Source: Glycomyces arizonensis DSM 44726
GTDB taxonomy: Bacteria > Actinomycetota > Actinomycetes > Mycobacteriales > Micromonosporaceae
Length of the DNA: 64,000 nt
Assembly (NCBI RefSeq): GCF_000482705.1
Contig: NZ_AXWO01000004.1
Location: 62,001-126,000 of the forward strand
Direction: 5' to 3'
The position numbers and the translations under genes were made by a program. Below, piece after piece: positions 49,854 to 58,625 of the stretch (positions are counted from its first letter, which is position 1; each line of letters starts with the position of its first letter). A model generated the notes under the pieces. The model searched no databases, was not told the DNA's origin, and saw only the letters and a program-made list of their open reading frames with translations.

Positions 49854-50954
49854 TCACCGTCTGGTCCATTGCTGGTTGGCCTGTCCGCCGCCGCAGGTCC
49901 AGAGCTTGACCTTCGTGCCGTTACTGGTGCCCCAGCCCGAGGCGTCCAGGCAGAGGCCGGACTGCACCCCGGTGATGGTGCCGTTGGCGTTGAGGTTCCA
50001 CTGTTGGTTGGCTTGCCCGTTGCAGTCCCAGATCACCACCGCAGTGCCGTTGCTGGTGCCCTGACCGTAGGCGTCCAGGCACTTGCCGCCGTACACCATC
50101 AACTGCTTGCCGGCGGTGTAGGTCCACTGCTGGTTGGCGCCGCCCCAGCAGTCCCACAGCTGCACGTCGGTACCGTTGGCGGTGCCGAGCCCGGTGACCT
50201 CGAGGCAGCGACCGGACTGGGCACCTACGATCTCGGTGTTGTCCGCTGTGCCGATGCTGCCGGGCACCGACCGCAATGCGGAGTACCAGACGGCGGCCAT
50301 CATGTCGTATCCGGCGGCGGTCGGGTGGACACCGTCGTCCAGGTCGGCGGAGCTCAGGGCGCTGTGCATGTCAACCAGGTGCACGTTCTTGCCGGCGCTT
50401 ACCTTGCTCTGCACGATGCCGGGGATCGCCGCGTTGAAGCTGTTCACCGCCGCGTCCCCCTCGCTCCACCCGAGCGGAGTGATCTGCGCGACGAAGACCT
50501 CGGCGTTCGGCGCCGTCGTGGTGATGCGGTCGATCAGTGCGGACAACCGGTTCGGGGCGCCGGCGACGTCGTAGTTCTGCAGGATGTCGTTGGTGCCGAT
50601 GTGCAGCAGCACGGTCTTTGGCTGGTAGGTGTTCAGCCAGCCGACGACGTTCGCGTGGATCTGGTCGATACGCCAGCCGGGGTGGCCTTCGTGATCGTGG
50701 TCGCCGAGGTTTCCCGGCCCGTTGAACTGCGACCCGACGAAGTCCGCGGTGTACCCGCCGCTGGCGAGGCGCTGCCACAGGCCGATCCGGTATCCGCCCG
50801 GCGTGGCTGTGCCCTCCGTGATGGAGTCGCCCAGCGGCATGACCCGAACCCCGCCGTTCGACTCCGCGCTGGCGGTACCGATCGGCGTCGTCACCATGCC
50901 CACCATGAGACCGAGCGCCACGATCCACCCGAGCCACCTTGCTCTCGTTCGCAT
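49854..50954 (-). CDS. CE3 acetylxylan esterase-like SGNH hydrolase with ricin-type lectin
   Basis: Removes acetyl groups from xylan. The 366-residue product has a Sec signal (WLGWIVALGLMVGMVTTPIGTASA), an SGNH hydrolase domain (about residues 35-225) with PLGDSITEG (nucleophile Ser), LLHIGTNDILQNYD (Asn block) and DDGVHPTAAGYD (Asp/His), then a C-terminal ricin-B/CBM13 domain with three NQQW repeats. It lies upstream of the GH62 gene, so the two act together on substituted xylan. ATG 50954 has AAGGA upstream. Confidence 0.92.
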   Translation of the reverse strand: MRTRARWLGWIVALGLMVGMVTTPIGTASAESNGGVRVMPLGDSITEGTATPGGYRIGLWQRLASGGYTADFVGSQFNGPGNLGDHDHEGHPGWRIDQIHANVVGWLNTYQPKTVLLHIGTNDILQNYDVAGAPNRLSALIDRITTTAPNAEVFVAQITPLGWSEGDAAVNSFNAAIPGIVQSKVSAGKNVHLVDMHSALSSADLDDGVHPTAAGYDMMAAVWYSALRSVPGSIGTADNTEIVGAQSGRCLEVTGLGTANGTDVQLWDCWGGANQQWTYTAGKQLMVYGGKCLDAYGQGTSNGTAVVIWDCNGQANQQWNLNANGTITGVQSGLCLDASGWGTSNGTKVKLWTCGGGQANQQWTRR

Positions 50955-51025
50955 CTCTCGTTCCTTGAATTCGTAGGATTTTTTCTGTTTCAAGTGGTCA
51001 CAAATGTGGAAGTTATCGCTCACAT

Positions 51026-51097
51026 ATCGGAATCTGGCTTCGACACATCCGATGATTTATCCGGAAACTCAACTATAGAGATACATCTATGTATAGT
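51026..51097. promoter_or_regulatory. Dyads upstream of the CE3 esterase gene
   Basis: ATCGGA (51026-51031) with TCCGAT (51048-51053), and ACTATA (51072-51077) with TATAGT (51092-51097). They are candidate operators for a sugar-responsive regulator not present in the window. Confidence 0.45.
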
Positions 51098-51133
51098 CAA
51101 CGGCTCAACCGAGGTTTGTTGGTACACCTAGTG

Positions 51134-51367
51134 TTATGACGACCCGACGATCGTCGCCATCGCCCTCCTGGCTTCGTCGGACAGGCGGCGGTTCAACACC
51201 CGGGCGGTGAGGGTGTCGAGGGGGCTGGTGCGGGGTCGGGATTCGCGACGGGGCGGGTGGGCAGGTCCGGGAGTCGGATTGCGTCGGTGTTGAGCTGGGG
51301 TGATGGGTTCAAGCAGGCTATCGCGAACTCTACCAAAGCAGACATTGAGTACATTATGGATCTCCAT
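51134..51367 (-). pseudogene. Truncated HTH element (copy 4, subfamily 2)
   Basis: The 77-residue frame matches copy 3 at DSLLEPITPAQHRRNPTPG and ARVLNRRLSDEARRAM and then breaks, lacking the recognition helix. Nucleotide similarity on the start side (TTGAGCTGGGGTGATGGGTTC) is nearly complete. It lies between the xylan genes and the broken monooxygenase gene. Confidence 0.65.
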
Positions 51368-51559
51368 GTTGGAGGTCCCTGTTTTACTATCCTGTGGGGT
51401 CTCTCATGTGCGGCAGGACGCGTCCGGCCCTGAACGCGACGCCAGGATCTTCGCGGCGCACCGGTGCGCCGCGGTCCGAGCCACCACTTCCTGTTCGAGG
51501 CAGGACAGCTGCTCGTAGTCCAGGCCAGTGCATTGCGAATGCCTGCCGGTCACTGCAAT

Positions 51560-52965
51560 CAGACGGGCCGAGCCATGTCGTAAGAGCGGTTCGGAGCATG
51601 TCCGGGTCCGGCGCCGCTCCGGTGCTGGCGAGCCAGGCGACGTGCCCGTCGGGGCGGATGAGCACGGCGTCTGCGCCGAGGCCGCTGTGCGCGGTGGATC
51701 GGGCGCGGATGAGGTCGGCCCGGCCGTGCCAGCCGGTGGCGACGGCGTCGAGCGCTCGCAGGCCGATGAGATCCAGGAGTGCGGCGCGGCCCTGGTGGAG
51801 CAGTTCGTAGACGCGGCCGTCGTCGAGGTCGAGGTCGGGCATGCGCCTGCCGAGGAGGTCGTCGGCCCCGTCCATGGGGTATCTGATGTCGGTCGCGGTG
51901 ATCTCTCCCGCCAGACCGCCGCACCGCGTCCATCCCGATGAGATCGGCCATCGTCTCGCGCAGGGCGGAGGTGTGCTCATCGACGCGCCAGAGCGCGGTC
52001 TGGGCGCGGGTGTTCTGGAGGACGCGGGCGGCTACCGGGTGGCGTTCGGCGTGGTAGGTGTCGAGCAGCGCCTCGGGGGCCCGGCCGTTGACGACTGCGG
52101 CGAGTTTCCAGCCCAGGTTGACCACGTCCTGCACGCCGGTGCTCAGGCCCTGGCCGCCTGCCGGGAAGTGGAGGTGTGCGGCGTCGCCGGCGAGGAGGAC
52201 TCGGCCGTCCCGGTAGCGGTCGGCCTGGCGGGCTGCGTCACCGTGGCGCGAGAGCCGGCGCGGGGAGTGCATGCCGAAGTCCGTTCCGACGATCTTGCGG
52301 AGGGTGGCGCTGAGGGCTTCGAGGGTCACCGGTTCGTCCCGGTCGGCGACGTGGTCGAACTCGTTGGTGATGACGCGGTGCCAGTCGGGGCCGAACGGGA
52401 GTACGGAGAAGTTGCCGTGCTCGCGGCGTTCTTGGAAGATGTCGTGATCGGGCGGGTCGGTGAGGTGGACGTCGCCGAGCATGGCGGTCATGGTTGCCGG
52501 GGTGCCGGGGAAGGCGATGCCGGTGAGGCGGCGCACAGTGCTGCGGCCGCCGTCGCAGCCGACGAGGTACTGCGCGCGCAGGCGCGATCCGTCAGCGAGT
52601 TCGACGGTGACGCCGGTCGGGTCCTGTTCGAGCCCTTGGAGTTCGGTACCAAGTCGGATCACCGTTCCGGTCTCGGCCGCGTGCTCGGCGAGCAGATTCT
52701 CCACTTCGGACTGCATGATGACGAGCAGGTACGGGTGGCGCGTCGGAGCATCGGCGAAGTTGAGCGGGAGCGCGGCGTAGTGCGCGCCCGGTCTCGGGCG
52801 GCCCTTCGCGAGGAAGCGGTCGAGCAATCCGCGCTGGTCGAGGATTTCGAGCGTGCGGATATGCAGGCCGCCCGCGCGCGATTCGGCGGTGCGTGGCTCG
52901 GCCTCGCGTTCGAGGACCTGCACGTCGACTCCGGCGAGTCGTAGCCCGCTGGCGGCAGGCCGGTC
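51560..52965 (-). pseudogene. FAD-dependent aromatic monooxygenase, 5'-truncated and frameshifted
   Basis: A PHBH/TfdB-like flavin monooxygenase. The frame opens within GLRLAGVDVQVLEREAEPRTA, so the N-terminal GxGxxG dinucleotide-binding motif is missing. GCDGGRSTVRRLTGI (about position 52540), FGPDWHRVITNEF and GRVLLAGDAAHLHFPAGGQGLSTGVQDV are intact. Near 51915 the frame shifts: IGMDAVRR continues as LAGEITATDIRYPMDGADD in another frame, to ALTTWLGPS. The gene is dead. Upstream DNA (52966-53063) encodes an unrelated peptide. Confidence 0.8.
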
Positions 52966-53076
52966 CGCTCATGGGTGAAGCGCCACTTGCCCTGTTCGCA
53001 CTCGAGGGTGATCAGTCGGCCGTGGATCCGCCGCAAGTCGAAGGGCGATGATCTCGCCGACATCGGGCGCTCGTTG

Positions 53077-53973
53077 TCAGGAGGCGCTCCAGCTGCGGAG
53101 CTTCTCGGGGTTGCGGACCGCCCAGATGTGCTTGATGCTTTCGCCGCTGAACTCGAAGGCGTAGACCGAGACGACGGCGCCGTCCTGGCGGGCGACGAGG
53201 CCGGGGCAGCCGTTGACGGTGGATTCGTGGAAGGTCGTGAGGTCGCCGACGTGCTCGGCGATCTCGATCCAGAAGCGGGCGACCGCTTCGGCGCCTTCGA
53301 GGCTGCGGGGGAAGGTGACGGCGCGTCCGCCGCCGTCGCCGATCGCGACGGCCCCGGTGTCGAGGAGGCCGATGAGGGCGCCGATGTCCTTGGCCTCCCA
53401 CGCCTGCTTGAAGTCCCGGACGATTCCGGCCTCCCGGGACGAGGGGGCCGCGGGTGCCCCGGACGCGTCGATGCGGCGCCGGGCGGAGTACGCGAGCTGG
53501 CGGCAGGCGGCGGGGGTTCGGCCGACGATCGCGGCGATCTCGTTGAAGGAGTAGCGGAAGACGTCGTGCAGGACGAACGCGACGCGCTCGGCGGGGGTCA
53601 TCGACTCCAGCACCACGAGGAAGGCCATGCTGACCGACTCGTCGAGTGTTACCTGGTCGGCCGGGTCGCCGCCGAGCGCGGGACCGGGCAGCGGTTCGGG
53701 GATCCACTCGCCCACATAGCTTTCGCGCCGGGACCGGGCCGAGCGAAGCTGGTCCAGGCAGATCCGGCCCGCGACGGTGGTCAGCCATGCGGCGGGGGTC
53801 TCGACGGCGTCCTGCTGCTCCCGGGACATGGCGTACCAGCGGGCGTACGTCTCCTGGACGGCGTCCTCGGCCTCGGTCAGGGAGCCCAGCAGCCGGTAGG
53901 CGAGGTTGATGAGGTGCCGCCGCTCACTCATGACCGCGCTCAGTCTCTGCTCGTCCGTGCTGTTCATGCCCAT
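53077..53973 (-). CDS. ECF41-family sigma factor with SnoaL-like C-terminal domain
   Basis: A 298-residue sigma factor. Regions 2 and 4 (HLINLAYRLLGSLTEAEDAVQETYARWY; VAFVLHDVFRYSFNEIAAIVGRTPAACRQLAYSARRRI) are joined by the linker GEWIPEPL. The SnoaL-like extension has the ECF41 signatures DGGGR and NPEKL. In this family the extension controls activity instead of a separate anti-sigma factor. It is divergent from a SnoaL gene whose upstream region carries an ECF41-type promoter (54034-54060). Start ATG 53973 or 53967. Confidence 0.92.
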   Translation of the reverse strand: MGMNSTDEQRLSAVMSERRHLINLAYRLLGSLTEAEDAVQETYARWYAMSREQQDAVETPAAWLTTVAGRICLDQLRSARSRRESYVGEWIPEPLPGPALGGDPADQVTLDESVSMAFLVVLESMTPAERVAFVLHDVFRYSFNEIAAIVGRTPAACRQLAYSARRRIDASGAPAAPSSREAGIVRDFKQAWEAKDIGALIGLLDTGAVAIGDGGGRAVTFPRSLEGAEAVARFWIEIAEHVGDLTTFHESTVNGCPGLVARQDGAVVSVYAFEFSGESIKHIWAVRNPEKLRSWSAS

Positions 53974-54033
53974 CTCCCAAATCCTGCATCACCGGTTCGG
54001 TGTCCGCCAGTACGACGAGACCGACCGCACGAA

Positions 54034-54060
54034 TGTCAGGTGCGGCACCCGCCTGACGTT
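54034..54060 (+). promoter_or_regulatory. ECF41-type promoter
   Basis: TGTCAGG-N16-CGTT, close to the known ECF41 consensus TGTCACA-N16-CGTC. It lies upstream of the SnoaL gene and between the divergent pair. Confidence 0.7.
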
Positions 54061-54124
54061 CCGGCGGCCCGTCTCGTCAAAGAGGTGCAAGGAACATCCG
54101 GACCGAACGGAAGGACGGGCACCC

Positions 54125-54562
54125 ATGCCTGCATCAGACGAAACCGAGACCGCCATCCGCGAGCGCCTCGGCCGCATCGTCGAAGCCCTCGAGGCGAAGA
54201 GCCTCGACGAGCTGAAGGACTGCTACACCGAGGACGTCGTCTCCTTCGACATCGAACCGCCACTCCAGCACGTCGGCGCAGACGCGAAACTCCGGAACTG
54301 GGCGAACGCCTTCGCGTCCTTTCGTGAACTGCGCTACGAGCTCCGGAACCTCGCCGTCACCGCGGACGGCGACGTGGCGTTCGCGCACGGCTTCGGCCGC
54401 CTGAGCGGGACGCTCGCCAACGGGACCGCGACCGAGGGCATGTGGGTCCGGGTCACGTACTGCCTCAAGCGGACCGGCGGCGAATGGCGCATCGCCCACG
54501 ACCAGGTCTCGGTGCCGTTCGACCTCGCGACCGGCCGCGGTGTCGCCGACCTCGAACCCTGA
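54125..54562 (+). CDS. SnoaL/NTF2-like protein, probable ECF41 target
   Basis: A 145-residue NTF2-fold protein (ETAIRERLGRIVEALEAKSLDELKDCYTEDVVSFDIEPPLQHVGADAKLRNW near the start; WVRVTYCLKRTGGEWRIAHDQVSVPFDL near the end), of the SnoaL_3/ketosteroid-isomerase-like type. GGAAGGA precedes ATG 54125. The ECF41-type promoter upstream and the divergent sigma gene suggest that it is the regulated target. A strong terminator follows. Confidence 0.88.
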   Translation: MPASDETETAIRERLGRIVEALEAKSLDELKDCYTEDVVSFDIEPPLQHVGADAKLRNWANAFASFRELRYELRNLAVTADGDVAFAHGFGRLSGTLANGTATEGMWVRVTYCLKRTGGEWRIAHDQVSVPFDLATGRGVADLEP

Positions 54563-54611
54563 CGGCCGGCGCTGCACCGTTTCGAGACGCGAACGGCCCC
54601 AGAGCGAGACG

Positions 54612-54643
54612 GAACGCCCGGGCGCGGAAGCGCCCGGGCGTTC
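54612..54643. terminator. Strong terminator hairpin
   Basis: A perfect 14-bp stem (54612-54625 with 54630-54643) around GGAA, then CTCAAC. Confidence 0.85.
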
Positions 54644-54844
54644 CTCAACACGCTTGCGGATACGGCCTGCCCTATGACTCCGATCGGCCCAGGCCCGGCC
54701 CGCTCGCCCGCTCGCCGCGTTGTCGACCGCCCGGATACAACACCAGAGTCCGCTGACCGGGTCCGTGCCCGGCCGCGACTGATCACCGCCGTCGAACCCC
54801 AAGCACCGCAACCCGAAGTACCACGACTTGCAGAAGGACATGAC

Positions 54845-55420
54845 ATGACCAGGATCGGCATCATCATCGGCAGCACCCGCCCCGTCCGCAACGGCGAGCA
54901 GGTCGCCGCGTGGGTCCACGACCTCGCGTCGCAGCGCACCGACGCCGAGTTCGAGCTCATCGACCTGCGCGGCCAGCGGCTCCCGCTCCTGGACGAGCCG
55001 AAGCCGGCGATGTGGGGCGACTACCGCCACGAGCACACGAAGGCGTGGTCGGCGCGGATCGCCGAATTCGACGGATTCGTGGTCGTCACCCCCGAGTACA
55101 ACGGCACCGCGCCCGGCGCGCTCATCAACGCCTTCGACTACCTGTTCGCCGAGTGGGCCGACAAGCCGATCGGCCTCGTCTCCTACGGCGTGCTCGGCGG
55201 CGCCCGGGCGGCCGAGCAGCTCCGGCTGATGTGCGGCACCCTCCAGATGGCCGTCATGGGCCCGCAGGTCCTGCTCTCGTTCGCCACCGACTTTGAGGAC
55301 CAGACGGCCTTCCGGCCCACTGAACGCAGCGTCGCCGCACTGACGGCCCTGCTGGACAAGACCGTCACCTGGAGCATCATGCTCGCCAAGCTGCGCGAGA
55401 CGGCCCTCGCCGCCGCCTGA
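54845..55420 (+). CDS. NADPH-dependent FMN reductase
   Basis: A 191-residue flavodoxin-like reductase. It begins IGIIIGSTRPVRNGEQVAAWV (phosphate-binding loop), and has FVVVTPEYNGTAPGALINAFDYLFAEW (about residues 80-106) and LVSYGVLGGARAAEQLR (about 114), diagnostic of the FMN_red family. It reduces FMN or quinones with NAD(P)H. AAGGA precedes ATG 54845. Probably monocistronic; followed by an MFS gene fragment on the other strand. Confidence 0.93.
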   Translation: MTRIGIIIGSTRPVRNGEQVAAWVHDLASQRTDAEFELIDLRGQRLPLLDEPKPAMWGDYRHEHTKAWSARIAEFDGFVVVTPEYNGTAPGALINAFDYLFAEWADKPIGLVSYGVLGGARAAEQLRLMCGTLQMAVMGPQVLLSFATDFEDQTAFRPTERSVAALTALLDKTVTWSIMLAKLRETALAAA

Positions 55421-55559
55421 CCGCACCGGAAGCAGACGGGGCACTGTCCAAAAGGAACGTGCCCCAGCATGCACCAGGTACGTCCGGCCAGTTCGACCTC
55501 CGACCGCGCTGCTCATCCAGGGCGGTTCAACATCGGTCAAATCCAGGTTGAACAGGCCC

Positions 55560-55790
55560 GTCGGTACTACCGTGCTACGCGCGTCCCGGTCCAGCCATCG
55601 GCCCACTGCGGGCATGCACACCAGGCCCACGACGATGCCGGTGGCCGGCGCGGGCAGCTTGAGCACGGTCATCCCGTAGAACGGCAGAAGGGGCCGCAGC
55701 GGGCCGGTGCCGAGCGGGTCCACGGCCAGGGCGACGGCGTAGCGGGGCCTCCGGAGGCACGAACGAGGGCACGGGGATGGATGCCGTTGG
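55560..55790 (-). pseudogene. N-terminal fragment of an MFS transporter
   Basis: The minus strand encodes AVALAVDPLGTGPLRPLLPFY, then GMTVLKLPAPATGIVVGL and GRWLDRDARSTVV, the first two helices and motif-A region of an MFS protein. The frame then enters unrelated sequence and no further helices exist. No complete gene lies in 55421-55801. Confidence 0.55.
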
Positions 55791-55801
55791 CGGCCATGGG
55801 A

Positions 55802-56482
55802 TCAGCGGTGCCGGGCACCGCCGTCGACATGGACCGTCTCACCCGTCACCCCTCCCGCGCCCAAGAGCCACAGGGCGGTGTCGGCGACGTCCTCGAGCGC
55901 CCCGACTCTGCCTGCGAGGGAGGCCGCGGCGGCACCGTCGTACAAGGCGCGGCGGCGATCGTCCGGAAGCCGGTCCCAGGCGCCGGAGTCGGTGATGCCG
56001 GGCGCGATGGCGTTGACGCGCAGTGGCGCGAGCTCGACGGCCAGGTGGGTGACCAGCGCGGCCAGGGCGGCGTTCGCGGTGCCTTTGACGACGGTGCCGG
56101 GCTTGGGCTTCCAGCCCACGATGCCGGAGAAGAACAGGAACGATCCGCCGGCGGGCATCCGCGGGGCGAAGTGCTTGGCCAGCAGCAGCGGGCCGACGAC
56201 CTTGGCGGCGAACGCGGCCTGGATCTTGTCGTGCTCCAAATCGGGCACCGGCACGTCGTGGTGGGCCGACGCGGTGGAGACGACGTGGTCGAAGCCGCCG
56301 AGCGAGGCCGCGGCCCGCGCGATGGTCGTCTCGTCGGTGACGTCGATCCGGACTTCGGGGCCGGACCGTGCGGCGACGACGACGTCGGCGCCGGACTGCC
56401 CGGTGCGCCGAGCGAGGTCGGCGCCGATACCGCGGGCGCCGCCGACGATCAGGATTCGTTTGCCTGCCAAATTCTCGTTCAT
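55802..56482 (-). CDS. SDR-family oxidoreductase with atypical active site
   Basis: A 226-residue SDR. The cofactor motif is GGARGIGADLARR (about residues 14-26), and FFSGIVGWKPKPGTVVKGTANAAL (about 133) supplies the Ser and Lys. The Tyr expected four residues before the Lys is Gly, so it is not a classical YxxxK enzyme; this variant is known in part of the family. VNAIAPGITDSG and the C-terminal VTGETVHVDGGARHR are typical. It is divergent from an HxlR regulator with a GTATAC operator between them. Confidence 0.88.
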   Translation of the reverse strand: MNENLAGKRILIVGGARGIGADLARRTGQSGADVVVAARSGPEVRIDVTDETTIARAAASLGGFDHVVSTASAHHDVPVPDLEHDKIQAAFAAKVVGPLLLAKHFAPRMPAGGSFLFFSGIVGWKPKPGTVVKGTANAALAALVTHLAVELAPLRVNAIAPGITDSGAWDRLPDDRRRALYDGAAAASLAGRVGALEDVADTALWLLGAGGVTGETVHVDGGARHR

Positions 56483-56491
56483 GGCCAACAC

Positions 56492-56515
56492 GGTATACAT
56501 TTGATACCGGTATAC
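56492..56515. promoter_or_regulatory. Putative HxlR operator
   Basis: GGTATAC occurs at 56492-56498 and 56509-56515; GGTATC and GTATACC also form a dyad. It lies between the divergent SDR and HxlR genes. Confidence 0.7.
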
Positions 56516-56537
56516 GCAACGCTACCGGAGGACTCAT

Positions 56538-56978
56538 ATGGGCAAGGCGTACAACGTCATGGCGGCCACGTGCCCGAGCCGCACCGTGCTGCACCGCATC
56601 GGGGCGCGTTGGACGGTGTTCGTCGTCAACGCCCTGGAGGACGAGCCGATGCGGTTCACCGAGCTCAAAGCGCACATCCGCGGGATCACCCCCAAGGCCC
56701 TCACCGAGACGCTGCGCGCCATGGAGGCCGACGGCCTGCTCGCCCGCACCGACCTGGGAGGCAACCCGCCGCACGTCGAGTACGCCCTGACCGAGCTCGG
56801 CCGCTCGCTGCTGGTGCCGCTGCGCGCGGTACGGCAGTGGGCCGAGGCGCACGTCCCGGACATCCTCGCCGCCCGCGAACGAGCCCGCATCGAGGCGACC
56901 CGGGGTGACGAGCGCGGCGCGAGTCCCGATCGATCCCTGCCAGATCGCGAGCATCCTGTCGGACGCCGTGGAGCTTGA
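56538..56978 (+). CDS. HxlR-family transcriptional regulator
   Basis: A 146-residue winged-helix regulator. The pattern CPSRTVLHRIGARWTVFVVNALEDEPMRFTELKAHIRGITPKALTETLRAMEADGLLAR (about residues 12-69) is diagnostic, with the conserved N-terminal Cys that in several members senses electrophiles or oxidants. GGAGGA precedes ATG 56538. It likely controls the divergent SDR gene. Confidence 0.93.
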   Translation: MGKAYNVMAATCPSRTVLHRIGARWTVFVVNALEDEPMRFTELKAHIRGITPKALTETLRAMEADGLLARTDLGGNPPHVEYALTELGRSLLVPLRAVRQWAEAHVPDILAARERARIEATRGDERGASPDRSLPDREHPVGRRGA

Positions 56979-57023
56979 AACGGCTGCCGCCTCTTCCCGC
57001 TGCCTGTCGCGGGCGGGCTCGTG

Positions 57024-57287
57024 TCAGTCGACGGTGAGCCTGTCTGCGAGGCCCGCCGGGGTGTCCGGGGGGAGGGGCGCACTCTCCAGGAGCCAGCGAA
57101 GGGTCGGGACGTCCTGGGCATCGACGGGGACGCCGCGACGGACCAAGGCGCTGACGAAGTCGGCGGCGGCGAGTGACAGCTCGCCCACGACCACCTTCGT
57201 GCGCAGCGAGTCGACCTCGCTCGCCGGGAGCGAATCCGCGTACTTGCGCACCTGCTCCACCAGCGTGGCCTTGTAACCGTTCTGCAC
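57024..57287 (-). CDS. Candidate immunity protein of the EndoU cassette
   Basis: An 87-residue acidic, helical protein with no signal peptide (KATLVEQVRKYADSLPASEVDSLRTKVVVGELSLAAADFVSALVRRGVPV). The family is not recognised. It lies 15 bp downstream of the EndoU toxin gene, the usual place of an immunity gene in polymorphic toxin cassettes. The function is inferred from position, size and charge only. Confidence 0.65.
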   Translation of the reverse strand: MQNGYKATLVEQVRKYADSLPASEVDSLRTKVVVGELSLAAADFVSALVRRGVPVDAQDVPTLRWLLESAPLPPDTPAGLADRLTVD

Positions 57288-57302
57288 TGTGCTCCTCGAT
57301 TC

Positions 57303-57908
57303 CTAGAACAAGAGTCCGGTGTCGTTGACGACGACGCCGTTGCTGACGTTGTCGCCGGTCGGCAGCGGGTAGCCGGTCCAAACGGTGCCGTCCCTATTGA
57401 GGACGACTTCGATCTCGACGCCGTTGTGGACGCCGCGGGCGGTGTAGCCGCCGTTCTCGCGCGGCGTCATCGACGTGGGGTTGCGGGCCACGTTCTCGAT
57501 GCCGGTGATGATGTCGTTGTCGCCCCAGGAGTCCGGGAACTCGGTGCCGCCGCCCGAACCGGGGGAGTGCCCGCCGCTGATGAGGTCGCCGCCCGCGCCG
57601 TATTCACCGTAGAGGATGTGGTTGCGGCGCTGGGCGGTGTCGCCGAGGTTCGGCATGTCCTGCAGCTGGTCGGGGCTCCAGCCGCTGGTGCCCGGTTGGT
57701 TCGGCGTGCCGGGGGTGCTGCTCGACGAGCCGCCGGCCTCGCCTTGCTCGAACTCGTCCCATGCGGCCTTGGCGGCGGAGGACAGGCCGTTGACCGGCGG
57801 TTTCACCCGCGGCGGACCCGGTCTGGGGCCGGGTCTCGGGCCGGGCTTGGGAGTGTTGAGCGCCAGGGCGATCACTGCGACGACGAGGAGCTTGGCAAAG
57901 GCGCGCAT
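57303..57908 (-). CDS. EndoU-type RNase toxin, exported
   Basis: A 201-residue protein. It has a hydrophobic N-terminal helix (LLVVAVIALAL), a Pro/Gly-rich linker of PGPRPGP repeats, and a C-terminal EndoU nuclease domain (about residues 90-201). The EndoU pattern is visible: RRNHILYGEYGAGGDLISGGH (first His and GGH), FPDSWGDNDIITGIENVARNP, GVHNGVEIEVVLNRDG (central region) and TVWTGYP near the end. Bacterial EndoU domains cleave RNA and are common toxin tips. Unlike typical WXG/LXG toxins it is encoded separately from the carrier (57915). Confidence 0.82.
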   Translation of the reverse strand: MRAFAKLLVVAVIALALNTPKPGPRPGPRPGPPRVKPPVNGLSSAAKAAWDEFEQGEAGGSSSSTPGTPNQPGTSGWSPDQLQDMPNLGDTAQRRNHILYGEYGAGGDLISGGHSPGSGGGTEFPDSWGDNDIITGIENVARNPTSMTPRENGGYTARGVHNGVEIEVVLNRDGTVWTGYPLPTGDNVSNGVVVNDTGLLF

Positions 57909-57914
57909 GGTGGC

Positions 57915-58625
57915 CTAACTGTCGAGGAGCTGCTGGAGGGCCTGGAGGCTCGTGACGAGGGCGATGATGACCCCGATCACCGTGCCGACGACCTGCGCGA
58001 TCATGCCCGCGGCCTGGACCGCCACGACCGGGATGCCGACGCCGGTGGCGCACAGGCCCAGCCAGACCGGCAGTCGGACGAGCAGCGACGCCACGAGCTG
58101 CGCGATGAGGTCGCGCACGAGCTCGCGGGTGACGGTCACCAGGGTCCCGGCGCCGGTGGTGGCGGCGCTCATCCCCGCGCACAGCTGCGCCAGCCCGGCG
58201 GTGCCGTCGGCGTTGTGGACCATGTTGGCCTTGTAGGCGTCGGCGGCGTCGTCGTTCCAGCCGGTGATGTCCGAGTCGACGAAGGCGGTCAGCTCGTCCT
58301 TGACGGCCATGAGCTCCTCGGCCATGTTGGTCCACGTCTGGGCGTGGGCGGTGAGGATGTCGGCGTCGCCGGTGATGTCGTCGAGGAGTTCGCGCAGCGG
58401 CTCGATGAGCTCGATGAGCCAGGACACGCCGGTGGCGGTGATCTCGCCGATCGGGTCGAGGAAGCCGACCGCGCTGATCGCGGTCGAGAGGCCCGCGAGC
58501 GAGCCGTCGACCCAGGACTCGGACTTGATCGCGGACACGATGTCGGCGATGTCCTCGCCGATCCCGGCGCCCTTCCAGAAGTGGTGCGAGTCCTGGACGT
58601 CCGCGACGAGGTGGTTGTCGCCCAT
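57915..58625 (-). CDS. WXG-like T7SS carrier protein
   Basis: A 236-residue protein: N-terminal amphipathic helices, DPIGEITATGVSWLIELIEPLRELLDDITGDAD (about residues 56-88), the WXG-like hairpin GWNDDAADAYKANM (about 127-140) and two or three hydrophobic helices at the end. The N-terminal module of the 46217 protein is homologous, including DPIG and EPL-D-L. It abuts the EspC-like gene (no gap) and lies 6 bp before the toxin gene. A scaffold for delivering the EndoU protein is inferred. Confidence 0.8.
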   Translation of the reverse strand: MGDNHLVADVQDSHHFWKGAGIGEDIADIVSAIKSESWVDGSLAGLSTAISAVGFLDPIGEITATGVSWLIELIEPLRELLDDITGDADILTAHAQTWTNMAEELMAVKDELTAFVDSDITGWNDDAADAYKANMVHNADGTAGLAQLCAGMSAATTGAGTLVTVTRELVRDLIAQLVASLLVRLPVWLGLCATGVGIPVVAVQAAGMIAQVVGTVIGVIIALVTSLQALQQLLDS

